From an uncultured Actinomyces sp. (lineage in GTDB: Bacteria > Actinomycetota > Actinomycetes > Actinomycetales > Actinomycetaceae), in NCBI GenBank assembly GCA_900545825.1, contig URAS01000004.1, positions 62,001-126,000 of the forward strand: a stretch of DNA of 64,000 nucleotides. Reading direction: 5' to 3'. Of this stretch, positions 1 to 7,891 are shown piece by piece. The translations under genes and the position numbers were made by a program. The first letter of the stretch is position 1, and each line of letters starts with the position of its first letter. Below the pieces are notes generated by a model. That model made no database searches. It was not told the origin of the DNA and saw nothing but the letters and a program-made list of their open reading frames with translations.

Positions 1-622
1 CGGTGACGCGGGCCACCATGCGCAGGCCCTTGAGGATGATCGGCACCGAGATGAGGACGAGGATCGCGGCCGTCGCCCACGGCGACAGGTGCATGGCCGA
101 CCCGAACTGGATGGCGATCGTGTTCGACTGGACCATCGGGAAAATCAGGCCGTAGCTGAAGACGAGCAGCGCTGCGAAGACGACGCCCCACGTGCGCGAC
201 CCCAGGCCGCGTTCGATGTAATAGGCCGGGCCGCCGCGATAGATCCGGTCGCCCCACGGCACCTTGAACAGCTGAGCCAGCGTCGACTCCATGAACGACG
301 TCGCCATCCCGAGGAGGGCGACGACCCACATCCAAAACAGCGCGCCGGGGCCGCCGACGACCAGCGCCAACGCGACGCCGGCGATGTTGCCGGTGCCGAC
401 ACGCGAGGCCAGGCCGACGGTGAACGCCTGGAAGCTCGAGAGCGCCTCGCCGGAGCCCTTGCGCGACTTGAGCATGAGCGACACGGCCGTGCCGAAGCGG
501 CGGAACTGGACGCCGCGGGTGGCGACGGTGAAGACGAGGCCGAGGCCTACGAGGACGTAAACGAGGATCTTCGTCGAGATGAACCCCTCGATCGAAGAAA
601 CGAGATCAGCGAACGCGGTCAT
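1..622 (-). CDS. AGCS sodium:alanine/glycine symporter, paralog 1 (C-terminus outside window)
   Basis: N-terminal 207 codons of a sodium:amino-acid symporter of the inner membrane; the frame runs open through the left edge. The start is the ATG at 620-622, preceded by AAAGGA four bases upstream. Visible family motifs are the TRGVQFR cytoplasmic turn near residue 36, SRKGS, SSFQAF, the ligand-loop motif GTGNIAGVA near residue 76, GGPGAIFWMW and MESTLAQLFK. It lies 85 nt downstream of the fumarylacetoacetase-like gene and may be the last of that transcript. Members import alanine or glycine with sodium; substrate here is inferred from family only. A 230-residue reading on the plus strand (89-781) is its shadow. 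Confidence 0.93.
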   Translation of the reverse strand, partial: MTAFADLVSSIEGFISTKILVYVLVGLGLVFTVATRGVQFRRFGTAVSLMLKSRKGSGEALSSFQAFTVGLASRVGTGNIAGVALALVVGGPGALFWMWVVALLGMATSFMESTLAQLFKVPWGDRIYRGGPAYYIERGLGSRTWGVVFAALLVFSYGLIFPMVQSNTIAIQFGSAMHLSPWATAAILVLISVPIILKGLRMVARVT

Positions 623-707
623 GATGTCCTTTTGAGATGGGTTGGGGCCACAGTTGGCGCCTCTACCCTAGCGGCCGCGTTCACCGGCCCGGCACGCTGC
701 CCGGCGA

Positions 708-1454
708 TTAAGACGTGGCGGCCGACTGCTGGGGCATGGCGATGCAGTGGAGGTCGCCGAGAAGCCCGTGCGAAACCGTGACGTGCTGGCCGGCCGTGAC
801 GTCCATCTGGCCGGGCCAGGGCACGAGGATGATGTCGCCGGGCAGCAGCGTGGCCATCGCGCTGGCCTGCGCCACGGCGTCGGCGATGTCCCAGCACCCG
901 GCGGCGTAGTCGCGCACCTGCTCCCCCACCTCGACGGTAACGCCGTCGCGCTGGGGATCCTGGCCCTCCTCGACCTCGACCCACGGGCCGATCGGGCAGC
1001 ATCGATCCCACGTGCTGGCGAGGCCGTCGTCGACGCCGCTGGCGCGGAAGCGCGCGGCGAGGCACGTCCCCAGGATGAGCGTCCGCGCGGCCGCGGGCGA
1101 GACATCCTTGACCAGGGTTTTCACGACGATGGCGAGCGCGGGCTCGACCGTCACTTCATGCGCCCAGGCCGGGAACACGATCGGGTCGTCCGGCCCGGCG
1201 ATCGCCGTGTTGGGGATGAGCGTGACGTGCTGGGCCGCAACGTCGCCCGCAACGCCCACGGGGTCGAGGACGAGCGCCTTCGACCGGGGAATCACCGGCG
1301 ACAGCAGCCGCACGTCCTCGAGCTCAAAGAACTGACCCGACTGTTCGACCTTGTGAAACAACGGGTCGCCGGTCAACGCGATGACGCGTTTCGAGGCGTC
1401 TCCCAAAATCCCGTAGGTGGGCTGATCCGAGGCACTAACCCTGACAATTCGCAT
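708..1454 (-). CDS. Fumarylacetoacetate-hydrolase-fold protein, probably catalytically dead
   Basis: A 248-residue protein with the N-terminal extension (MRIVR, residues 1-55) and beta fold of the actinobacterial FAH family, which normally hydrolyses C-C bonds of 2-oxo or dioxo acids using a divalent metal. Recognisable blocks are VRLLSPV (48-54), PNTAIAGPDDPIVFP (81-95), CCPIGPW (152-158) and LLPGDIIL (203-210). The catalytic set is altered: the ExE metal motif reads E104-P-A106, the usual NDVxARD reads T130-C-L-A-A-R-F136, and the NYxxH segment is replaced by DPVGVAGD near 64. It sits 20 nt after paralog 2 and 85 nt before paralog 1 on the same strand. I infer a pseudoenzyme or a protein with a new role; fold assignment is fairly secure, function is not. 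Confidence 0.8.
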   Translation of the reverse strand: MRIVRVSASDQPTYGILGDASKRVIALTGDPLFHKVEQSGQFFELEDVRLLSPVIPRSKALVLDPVGVAGDVAAQHVTLIPNTAIAGPDDPIVFPAWAHEVTVEPALAIVVKTLVKDVSPAAARTLILGTCLAARFRASGVDDGLASTWDRCCPIGPWVEVEEGQDPQRDGVTVEVGEQVRDYAAGCWDIADAVAQASAMATLLPGDIILVPWPGQMDVTAGQHVTVSHGLLGDLHCIAMPQQSAATS

Positions 1455-1474
1455 GGGCCTACCCTACGACCCCG

Positions 1475-3049
1475 CTAGTCGCTCTGCCGAACGTACCATT
1501 CGAGGAAGTCCTCGTGCGTGTGCGGCGCGTCCTTAACGTGGGCCTCGACCGTGGCGGCCCATTCCTTGCGGCTCCACAGGTCCGACGGCAGCTCGCCAGG
1601 CAGATAGGGATTGTGGTCGGAGACGAAAATGATGTCGTCGAGCGCCGTCCCAGCGTTGCGTTGCGCCTGGTAGTCGCGCAGCGCCCCGATCGACCACTTC
1701 GACAGCCGCACGACCGCGTAAATGTTGATGATCGCGCACAGGGCGCTCATCCAGTCGGCGATCGCCCACACGACGGGCAGCTGGATGACCGAGCCCAGGA
1801 CGATCGACACGAGGACGAGGGCGCGCAGCTCGTTGCACTTCGCGTCGACGCCGCGAAGGAACTTAATGTTGCCCTCGGCGTAGGCGAAGTTCCCCAGCAT
1901 CGTCGAATAGCCGAAGACGACGATGATGACGACCATGAGCGGCGTCGTCCAGTCGCCCAGCGTGCCGACGGCGTGCAGCGTCATCGTCGCCCCGTTCGGC
2001 TTGCCCTGGGCGACCTCGGGGTTGTAGACGCCCGACAGCATGAGGATGAGGGCGGTGCACGTGCAGACGATCATCGTGTCGGCGAACACGCCGAACGACT
2101 GGATGAGCCCCTGCTTGACCGGGTGCGACACCGTGGCGGTCGCCGCCGCGTTGGGCACGGTACCCATGCCGGCCTCGTTCGACAACAGGCCACGCTTCGT
2201 GCCCTGAATCAGCCCGACGACGATGCCGCCGACGACGCCACCGGCGACCGTGCGGACGCCGAACGCGTAGGTGAAGATCCACACGAACACCGTGGGAATC
2301 TGGTCGTAGTTGACGACGAGCATGATGAGGGCGAGCACGAGGTAGGCGATCGCCATGACCGGCGCGAGGAACTCGGTGAGGCGCGCGACCGGCTTGACGC
2401 CGCCGATGATGAATGGCGCCGAAATGAGGAAGAGGATGAGCGCCATCGTCCACGTCGGCACGTGGTACGTGTCCGACACGACGTTCGAGACGGTGTTGGC
2501 CTGGAGCATCTCGAACGCGCAGCCCTTGGTGAGGATGAGGAAGACCGCAAACACCTGGGCCAGGTGCGTGTGCTTGAGACCCGACAGCAGATAGAACGCA
2601 GGCCCGCCACGGAACGTCCCATCCGGGTTACGGATCTTGAACATCTGGGCCAACGTCGACTCGAGGAACGCCGTCGACATCCCGAGGAAGGCGACGACCC
2701 ACATCCAGAAGATCGCGCCCGGTCCCCCGAGCGTCAACGCAATGGCGACGCCAGCGATATTGCCCGTGCCGACGCGATCGGCGAGCCCCAGGGCGAATGC
2801 CTGGAAGCTGGAAATGCCCGCGTCGCCGGCGCCCTTGCGGGAGCCGAAGATCGTCTTGACCATGTGTCCGAACTCGCGGAACTGGACGCCGCGAGACCGG
2901 ATGGTCAGGTAGATGCCGCCGCCCAGGAGGACGGCCAGAATGATCCACGACATCGACGCTGAATAGGCGGCCGACAGGGCGTCGCCGATTGCGGTGTCGA
3001 CACCGCCCAGCGTGCTCGATGTGTCTGAAGGGACGAAAAATAAACCCAT
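1475..3049 (-). CDS. AGCS sodium:alanine/glycine symporter, paralog 2
   Basis: A 524-residue multi-spanning symporter of normal family length, importing small neutral amino acids with sodium by family assignment. Hallmarks are TIRSRGVQFRE near residue 50, ISSFQAFALG, GTGNIAGVAIAL near 95, IFWMWVVAFLGM, and the long signature GTKRGLLSNEAGMG followed by PNAAATATVSHPVKQG near 285-315. Its NEAG signature reads LLSNEAG where the other complete copies have LFSNEAG, and the PNAAA region begins TVPN rather than [TS]APN. A hydrophilic tail of about 50 residues ends in EWYVRQSD. It lies 54 nt after paralog 3 and 20 nt before the FAH-like gene, so co-transcription is likely. Confidence 0.95.
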   Translation of the reverse strand: MGLFFVPSDTSSTLGGVDTAIGDALSAAYSASMSWIILAVLLGGGIYLTIRSRGVQFREFGHMVKTIFGSRKGAGDAGISSFQAFALGLADRVGTGNIAGVAIALTLGGPGAIFWMWVVAFLGMSTAFLESTLAQMFKIRNPDGTFRGGPAFYLLSGLKHTHLAQVFAVFLILTKGCAFEMLQANTVSNVVSDTYHVPTWTMALILFLISAPFIIGGVKPVARLTEFLAPVMAIAYLVLALIMLVVNYDQIPTVFVWIFTYAFGVRTVAGGVVGGIVVGLIQGTKRGLLSNEAGMGTVPNAAATATVSHPVKQGLIQSFGVFADTMIVCTCTALILMLSGVYNPEVAQGKPNGATMTLHAVGTLGDWTTPLMVVIIVVFGYSTMLGNFAYAEGNIKFLRGVDAKCNELRALVLVSIVLGSVIQLPVVWAIADWMSALCAIINIYAVVRLSKWSIGALRDYQAQRNAGTALDDIIFVSDHNPYLPGELPSDLWSRKEWAATVEAHVKDAPHTHEDFLEWYVRQSD

Positions 3050-3103
3050 CGTGCAGTCTGCTTTCAGTTGTCAGGGGCCCAATATCCCCGGGCCCGGACG
3101 GGA

Positions 3104-4681
3104 CTAGAAGTCGTTTTCGACCAGTTCCTCCGTGAATTCGCGGTGCGGGTGCGGCTTCCCGGCCTCGGCGAGATCGTGGGCTCGGTCGGCGGCCACCGAC
3201 TCGGCATCCCACACGTGCGTGTGGAGCTCGCCCGGCAGGAACGGGTTGTCCGTCGAGCAGAAATACGACTCGTCGGCGTTCTTGCCCTGGTGCTCCCAGT
3301 CACGCAGCGCGCCGAGCGCCCACTTGCTCAACAGGCAGATCGCCACCAGGTTGACGATCGCCATGAAAGCCGTCGCCCAGTCGGCGATCGACCAGGCGGC
3401 CTTGAGCGGAAGGATCGCGCCGAGGCCGACCGAGATGATGCAGAGGATCTTGACGATCATCGCGTTGTTGTCGATGCCCAGGAGGTACTTGATGTTGCCC
3501 TCGGCGTACGTGTAGTTACCCAGCAGCGTCGAGTAGGCGAACGCCGCGATGATGACGAACATGAGGGCGGGCGTCCAGTCGCCCAGGGTCCCCACCGACT
3601 GGGTGGTGAGGGCGGCGCCCGACACGTCGGCGTCCGTCTGGCCCGGCTTGTAAATGCCGCCGACGAGGACGATGAAGGCCGTGCACGAGCAGACGATCAT
3701 CGTGTCGACGAAAACGCCGAGCGACTGGATGAGGCCCTGTGTCACGGGGTGCCGAACCGTCGCCGTGGCCGCCGCGTTCGGGGCCGACCCCATGCCGGCC
3801 TCGTTCGAGAACAGGCCGCGCTTCGTGCCCTGCTCGAGGGCGACGAGCAGACCCGCGGCCGTGCCGCCCGTGGCCTCACGCATCCCGAAGGCGCCCGAGA
3901 AGATCGAGGCGAAGACGGGGCCGATCTGGTCGTGGTGCTTGACGACGACGGCGATGGCGATGAGCAGGTAGGCGCAGGCCATCATCGGCGCGAGGAACTC
4001 GGCCAGACGCGCCACCGGGCGCACGCCGCCCAGGAAGAAGGGCGCCGTCAGCAGGAGGAGGATAATCGCGCTCACCCACGGCTGGACGTTGAAGGAGGAC
4101 TGCGCCACCTGCGCCAACGTGTTCGCCTGGATCATCTGGAACGAGAAGCCGTAGGCGAAGATCAGGAGGATCGCGAAGATGATACCGCCGGCACGCGACC
4201 CCAGGCCCCGCTGGATGAAGTACGCGGGCCCCCCACGGAACGTGCCGTCGGCGTTACGGATCTTGAAGACTTGAGCCAGCGTCGACTCGATGAACGCCGT
4301 CGCCATCCCGACGAGGGCGACGATCCACATCCAGAAGATCGCGCCCGCGCCGCCGGCGACGATCGCCAGCGCAACGCCGGCAATGTTGCCGGTGCCGACG
4401 CGGTCGGCGACGCCGATCGCGAACGCCTGGAAGCTGGAGATTCCGCCACGCGACCCCTTGCGCGACTTGAACACCACGCGGAGCATCTGCGGGAACATGC
4501 GGATCTGGACCCCACGGGTGACAACCGTAAAGTACAGACCAACACCGAGAAGGACAACGATCAACACCCAGGCAATGGAGTGCGAGTAGGCGTTGTCGAG
4601 GACGTCCGCCATCTGGTTGTTCCAGTTCTCGAAAGCGTTCTCGGAGTGGACGGCGATGGCCGTGGCAAGAGGCATGGTCAT
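3104..4681 (-). CDS. AGCS sodium:alanine/glycine symporter, paralog 3
   Basis: A 525-residue symporter. I start it at the ATG at 4681, because CTGGAG lies about 10 nt upstream; a longer reading to 4726 adds 15 residues without a ribosome site. Motifs include VVTRGVQIRMFPQM, SRKGSRGGISSFQAF, GTGNIAGVALAIV, GTKRGLFSNEAGMG, APNAAATATVRHPVTQG and DTMIVCSCTA. The C-terminus is hydrophilic and histidine-rich (GKPHPHREF). It appears to have its own promoter (TTGACC and TAGCCT boxes, 18 nt apart, at 4748-4777) and a 5' leader of about 60 nt containing a GC hairpin. It is the first gene of a likely paralog 3, paralog 2, FAH-like, paralog 1 transcript. Confidence 0.95.
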   Translation of the reverse strand: MTMPLATAIAVHSENAFENWNNQMADVLDNAYSHSIAWVLIVVLLGVGLYFTVVTRGVQIRMFPQMLRVVFKSRKGSRGGISSFQAFAIGVADRVGTGNIAGVALAIVAGGAGAIFWMWIVALVGMATAFIESTLAQVFKIRNADGTFRGGPAYFIQRGLGSRAGGIIFAILLIFAYGFSFQMIQANTLAQVAQSSFNVQPWVSAIILLLLTAPFFLGGVRPVARLAEFLAPMMACAYLLIAIAVVVKHHDQIGPVFASIFSGAFGMREATGGTAAGLLVALEQGTKRGLFSNEAGMGSAPNAAATATVRHPVTQGLIQSLGVFVDTMIVCSCTAFIVLVGGIYKPGQTDADVSGAALTTQSVGTLGDWTPALMFVIIAAFAYSTLLGNYTYAEGNIKYLLGIDNNAMIVKILCIISVGLGAILPLKAAWSIADWATAFMAIVNLVAICLLSKWALGALRDWEHQGKNADESYFCSTDNPFLPGELHTHVWDAESVAADRAHDLAEAGKPHPHREFTEELVENDF

Positions 4682-4716
4682 AGAGGTCTCCAGGAGATAG
4701 CGAGAGGGGAAAGCCG

Positions 4717-4732
4717 GGCCCCTCACGGGGCC
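4717..4732 (-). promoter_or_regulatory. Leader hairpin upstream of AGCS paralog 3
   Basis: GGCCCC and GGGGCC flank a four-base loop. The element sits between the inferred transcription start near 4741 and the ribosome site of the 3104-4681 gene, so it would fold in the 5' leader. No run of T follows, so a simple terminator is not supported; an attenuator or stability role is a guess. Confidence 0.35.
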
Positions 4733-4747
4733 GACTCATTATTGCGT

Positions 4748-4777
4748 AGGCTAAACGGCAAAGCGACTTTCGGTCAA
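4748..4777 (-). promoter_or_regulatory. Promoter of AGCS paralog 3
   Basis: On the minus strand TTGACC (4777-4772) and TAGCCT (4753-4748) are separated by 18 nt, a good match to the vegetative actinobacterial consensus. It lies in the only sizeable gap inside the AGCS array and splits the array into two transcription units. Confidence 0.6.
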
Positions 4778-4807
4778 GCCTTCTTTACCAACGCCCACAT
4801 GGTGGAA

Positions 4808-6286
4808 TCAGCGGCCGCCCTGCGCGGCGACCGAGGCGGCGTGGCCTTCGTCCCACACGCCGGAGGTGACGTCGCCCGGCAGGTTCGGGTTGTTGCGCCC
4901 GACGAACAGCGGCACCTCGACGCCGGCCTCGCGCTGGCTACGCCAGTCCACCAGCGCGCCCTTGACCCACTTGGCGAGGACGATGAGGCCGATGAGGTTG
5001 ATGATGCCCGCCAGGCCCAGCATGAGGTCGGACAGCGACCACACGAGCGTCAGCTGCGCCATGGCGCCCAGGCCGCACAGCAGGGTGACGACGATCCGGT
5101 AGACGATCGAGTAGGCCGGCTTCTTCGTCATGTGGTCGAGGCACACCTGGCCGTACGAGTAGGCGCCGAACGCCGACGTGTAACCGAAGATGAAGATGAT
5201 GAACGTCATGAGCGGCGCCGTCCACGAGCCCAGCTCGGACGCGACCGAGGTCGCCGTCAGCGCGCCCGCGAGGTTTGGGTCGGTGGGCAGCGTGGGGTTG
5301 GCGATGAGGATGAGCAGCGCCGTGCACGTGCAGACGATGATCGTGTCGACGAAGACGCCGAGCGCCTGGATGAAGCCCTGCGACACCGGGTGGGCGACGG
5401 TGGCCGCGCCGGCGGCGTTCGGGGCGGTGCCCAGGCCGGCCTCGTTCGAGAACAGGCCACGACGACCACCCGTGATGAGGGCGGTGAACATGGCGCCAGC
5501 GACGCCGCCCGCGCCCGCGCGCAGACCGAAGGCGCCCTCGAAGATCCGGGCGAACGCCTCACCAATGCGGCCGGGGTCGGTGACGAGGCACATGACGATG
5601 ACGACGACGGTGATGACGATGTAGACGCCCGCGAGGATGGGCCCGAGGTATTCGGCGGTGCGGGCCACGCCACGGACGCCGCCGATGATGACCGGGCCAA
5701 TGAGGACGAGGATGATGAGTGCCGTCACCCACGTGGGGATCCCGTGCGAGGCGTTGGCGGTCGCCGCCACCGTGTTGATCTGGACCATGGGCACCGTCAT
5801 GCCGGACGCGAAGATCGTAAGGACGGCGAAGAGGGCGCCCATTTTCTTCCACCCGGCGCCGTAGGCCAGGTAGTAGGCGGGGCCGCCACGGAACGTCCCG
5901 TCGGCGTGCTGGGTCTTGAAGATCTGGGCGAGCGTCGACTCGGCGAACGCCGTCGCCATCCCCAAGATGGCGACGACCCACATCCAGAAGATCGCCCCGG
6001 CGCCACCCATGATGAGGGCGAGGGCGACGCCGCCGATGTTACCGATGCCGACGCGCGTAGCGACGCCGACGGCGAACGCCTGGAACGCCGAGATGCCCGA
6101 CCCGGCGCCGTGACGCGACCCCTTCATCGAGGTAAAGATCGCCTTGATGTGGCGGATCTGCGGGGCGCCCAGATAGATCGTCAGGCCGACGCCGACGCCA
6201 ATCAAGAGAAAGACGAGACCCCATGAGTAGAGGAAGTTTGTCACGACACCCAGCAGGGTATTGAGACCGTCTAAGAATGCGTGCAT
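4808..6286 (-). CDS. AGCS sodium:alanine/glycine symporter, paralog 4
   Basis: A 492-residue symporter beginning at the ATG at 6286, where AAGGAG lies about seven bases upstream. The open frame continues through the next gene as far as 7339, but that part is an artefact of GC-rich sequence. This copy differs in key places: the ligand loop reads GIGNIGGVALAL rather than GTGNIAGVA, the signature reads TGGRRGLFSNEAGLG rather than GTKRGLFSNEAG, and it continues APNAAGAATVAHP. Those changes suggest a different substrate or ion behaviour (inference). It follows paralog 5 by 17 nt and is surely in its operon. Confidence 0.95.
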   Translation of the reverse strand: MHAFLDGLNTLLGVVTNFLYSWGLVFLLIGVGVGLTIYLGAPQIRHIKAIFTSMKGSRHGAGSGISAFQAFAVGVATRVGIGNIGGVALALIMGGAGAIFWMWVVAILGMATAFAESTLAQIFKTQHADGTFRGGPAYYLAYGAGWKKMGALFAVLTIFASGMTVPMVQINTVAATANASHGIPTWVTALIILVLIGPVIIGGVRGVARTAEYLGPILAGVYIVITVVVIVMCLVTDPGRIGEAFARIFEGAFGLRAGAGGVAGAMFTALITGGRRGLFSNEAGLGTAPNAAGAATVAHPVSQGFIQALGVFVDTIIVCTCTALLILIANPTLPTDPNLAGALTATSVASELGSWTAPLMTFIIFIFGYTSAFGAYSYGQVCLDHMTKKPAYSIVYRIVVTLLCGLGAMAQLTLVWSLSDLMLGLAGIINLIGLIVLAKWVKGALVDWRSQREAGVEVPLFVGRNNPNLPGDVTSGVWDEGHAASVAAQGGR

Positions 6287-6303
6287 CAGGAGCTCCTTGG
6301 GGT

Positions 6304-7749
6304 CTATTTCGAGAATGAGGGAACGGGTTCGTCCCAGACGGTGCTGGGGACATCTGCGGGCAGGTAGGGGTTGTTTTTGCCGACGAAGACGGGCTCGGCC
6401 ACGCCGGCGCGACGCTGCGCCTCGTAGTCGCGCAGGGCTCCGGCGCCCCACTTCCACAGCCACACGAGGGCGACGAGGTTCGTCATCGTCATGACGGCCA
6501 TGGCAATATCGACGGCGTTCCACACGACGTCGAGGGCGACGACGGCGCCGACAACCACCGAGGTCACCGAGACAACGCGAACGATCCACGTGCCGGCACG
6601 GTTGGTGGTCACGAACGACATGTTGACGTCCGAGTAAACGTAGGCGGCGATGATCGACGAGAACGCGAGGACCGCGATGAGGACGGTCATGGGAATGAGC
6701 GCCCAGTGGCCGAGGTGGTGGACGACCGCCGCGGTCGTCAACGTGGCGGGGTTGACGCCCTCCGCGTTCCACACGTCGGGGCCGGCCAGGAGGATGATGA
6801 CGGCCGTGGCCGTGCAGACGATGATCGTGTCGACGAAGACGCCGAGCGACTGGACGGCGCCCTGGCGGACCGGGTGAGACACGGTGGCGGTCGCGGCGGC
6901 GTTGGGCGCGGTGCCCTGGCCGGCCTCGTTCGAGAACAAGCCGCGCTTCGTGCCGTTGATGATGGCCGCCATGATGCCGCCGCCGACGCCGCCGCCAAGC
7001 GCGGCGCCCGAGCCGGCCGCCCGGAACATCGAGCCGAGGATACCGGGCACCTGCGGCGCATGGATGACGAGGATGATGACGGCGAGGACGACGTAGACGA
7101 GCGCCATTGCGGGCGCCATGATCTCGGTGACGCGGGCCACCGAGCGGATACCACCCAAAATGACGGGCGCGGCGAAGGCGAACAGCAGGGCGGCGACCAC
7201 CCACGGGTCGACGTCGCCGGCCGCCGCCACCGTCTGGGCGATCGCGTTCGACTGGACCGACGTGATGACGAAGCCGCAGGTGATGATCGCGATGATGGCG
7301 AACACCTTGCCGAACGTGCGCGACCCGACGCCCTTCCACATGTAGTAGGCGGGGCCGCCACGGAACGTCCCGTCGCCGTTGTCTTCCTTAAAAATCTGGG
7401 CCAACGTCGACTCCATAAACGACGTCGCCATCCCGATGAGGGCGACGATCCACATCCACACGATCGCGCCGGGACCGCCGAGCAGCAGCGCCGCGGCGAC
7501 GCCGAAGACGTTACCGATGCCCACGCGTGCGGCCAGCGAGATCGTGAACGCCTGGAAGCTGGAAATGCCCTGGTGGCTGCCCTTTCGCGAACCAAAGACG
7601 ACACGCCACATGTGGGGGAACATCCGCACCTGGACGCCGCGCGTGACGACGGTGAGGAATAATCCCACCCCCAGCAGCACCCACATGGTGCAGTGCAGGG
7701 TGATCCAGTCGGCGACCGACTGGATGGATTGGGCGAGGTCTTGGAACAT
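6304..7749 (-). CDS. AGCS sodium:alanine/glycine symporter, paralog 5
   Basis: A 481-residue symporter. I start it at the ATG at 7749 (MFQDLAQS), which gives a normal N-terminus; a TTG 45 nt further upstream is the alternative. Motifs are VVTRGVQVRMFPHMW, SRKGSHQGISSFQAF, the variant loop GIGNVFGVAAAL, GTKRGLFSNEAGQG, APNAAATATVSHPVRQG and DTIIVCTATA. The GIGN variant groups it with paralog 4. It is the first gene of the paralog 5-4 operon and is divergent from the DUF3516 helicase, with about 140 nt between them. Confidence 0.95.
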   Translation of the reverse strand: MFQDLAQSIQSVADWITLHCTMWVLLGVGLFLTVVTRGVQVRMFPHMWRVVFGSRKGSHQGISSFQAFTISLAARVGIGNVFGVAAALLLGGPGAIVWMWIVALIGMATSFMESTLAQIFKEDNGDGTFRGGPAYYMWKGVGSRTFGKVFAIIAIITCGFVITSVQSNAIAQTVAAAGDVDPWVVAALLFAFAAPVILGGIRSVARVTEIMAPAMALVYVVLAVIILVIHAPQVPGILGSMFRAAGSGAALGGGVGGGIMAAIINGTKRGLFSNEAGQGTAPNAAATATVSHPVRQGAVQSLGVFVDTIIVCTATAVIILLAGPDVWNAEGVNPATLTTAAVVHHLGHWALIPMTVLIAVLAFSSIIAAYVYSDVNMSFVTTNRAGTWIVRVVSVTSVVVGAVVALDVVWNAVDIAMAVMTMTNLVALVWLWKWGAGALRDYEAQRRAGVAEPVFVGKNNPYLPADVPSTVWDEPVPSFSK

Positions 7750-7859
7750 TAACTCGGGCTGCTTTCTTCTCGGATGGGTGGGGTTGACCCGCAAGGCATC
7801 GTGTCACGCCCGGCCGGCCTTCTACCGGCGGCTCTCACATGGCGGAAACACGTGGCATG

Positions 7860-7885
7860 TGGCACCCAGATGGCACCCGTACGAT
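7860..7885 (+). promoter_or_regulatory. Leaderless-type -10 box and direct repeats upstream of the DUF3516 helicase
   Basis: TACGAT (7880-7885) ends six bases before the ATG at 7892, the spacing expected of a leaderless transcript. Just upstream, TGGCACCC occurs twice (7860-7867 and 7871-7878) with an 11-base period, which would place two protein contacts on one face of the helix. No convincing -35 box is seen. Confidence 0.5.
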
Positions 7886-7891
7886 GGGGGC

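Noticed and set aside
3068..6226. 1052-residue plus-strand open frame
   Set aside because: It is antisense to two symporter genes with clear domains, is full of Arg/Asp/His low-complexity sequence, and reflects GC-rich third positions.
4808..7339. 843-residue minus-strand open frame seen as one gene
   Set aside because: Only the part below 6286 encodes a symporter; the upper 350 codons are out of frame with the neighbouring symporter gene and look like shadow sequence.
7750..7891. Glycine riboswitch upstream of the AGCS array
   Set aside because: AGCS genes are often under glycine riboswitches, but neither this gap nor the 4682-4807 gap shows the conserved paired cores and both are short.
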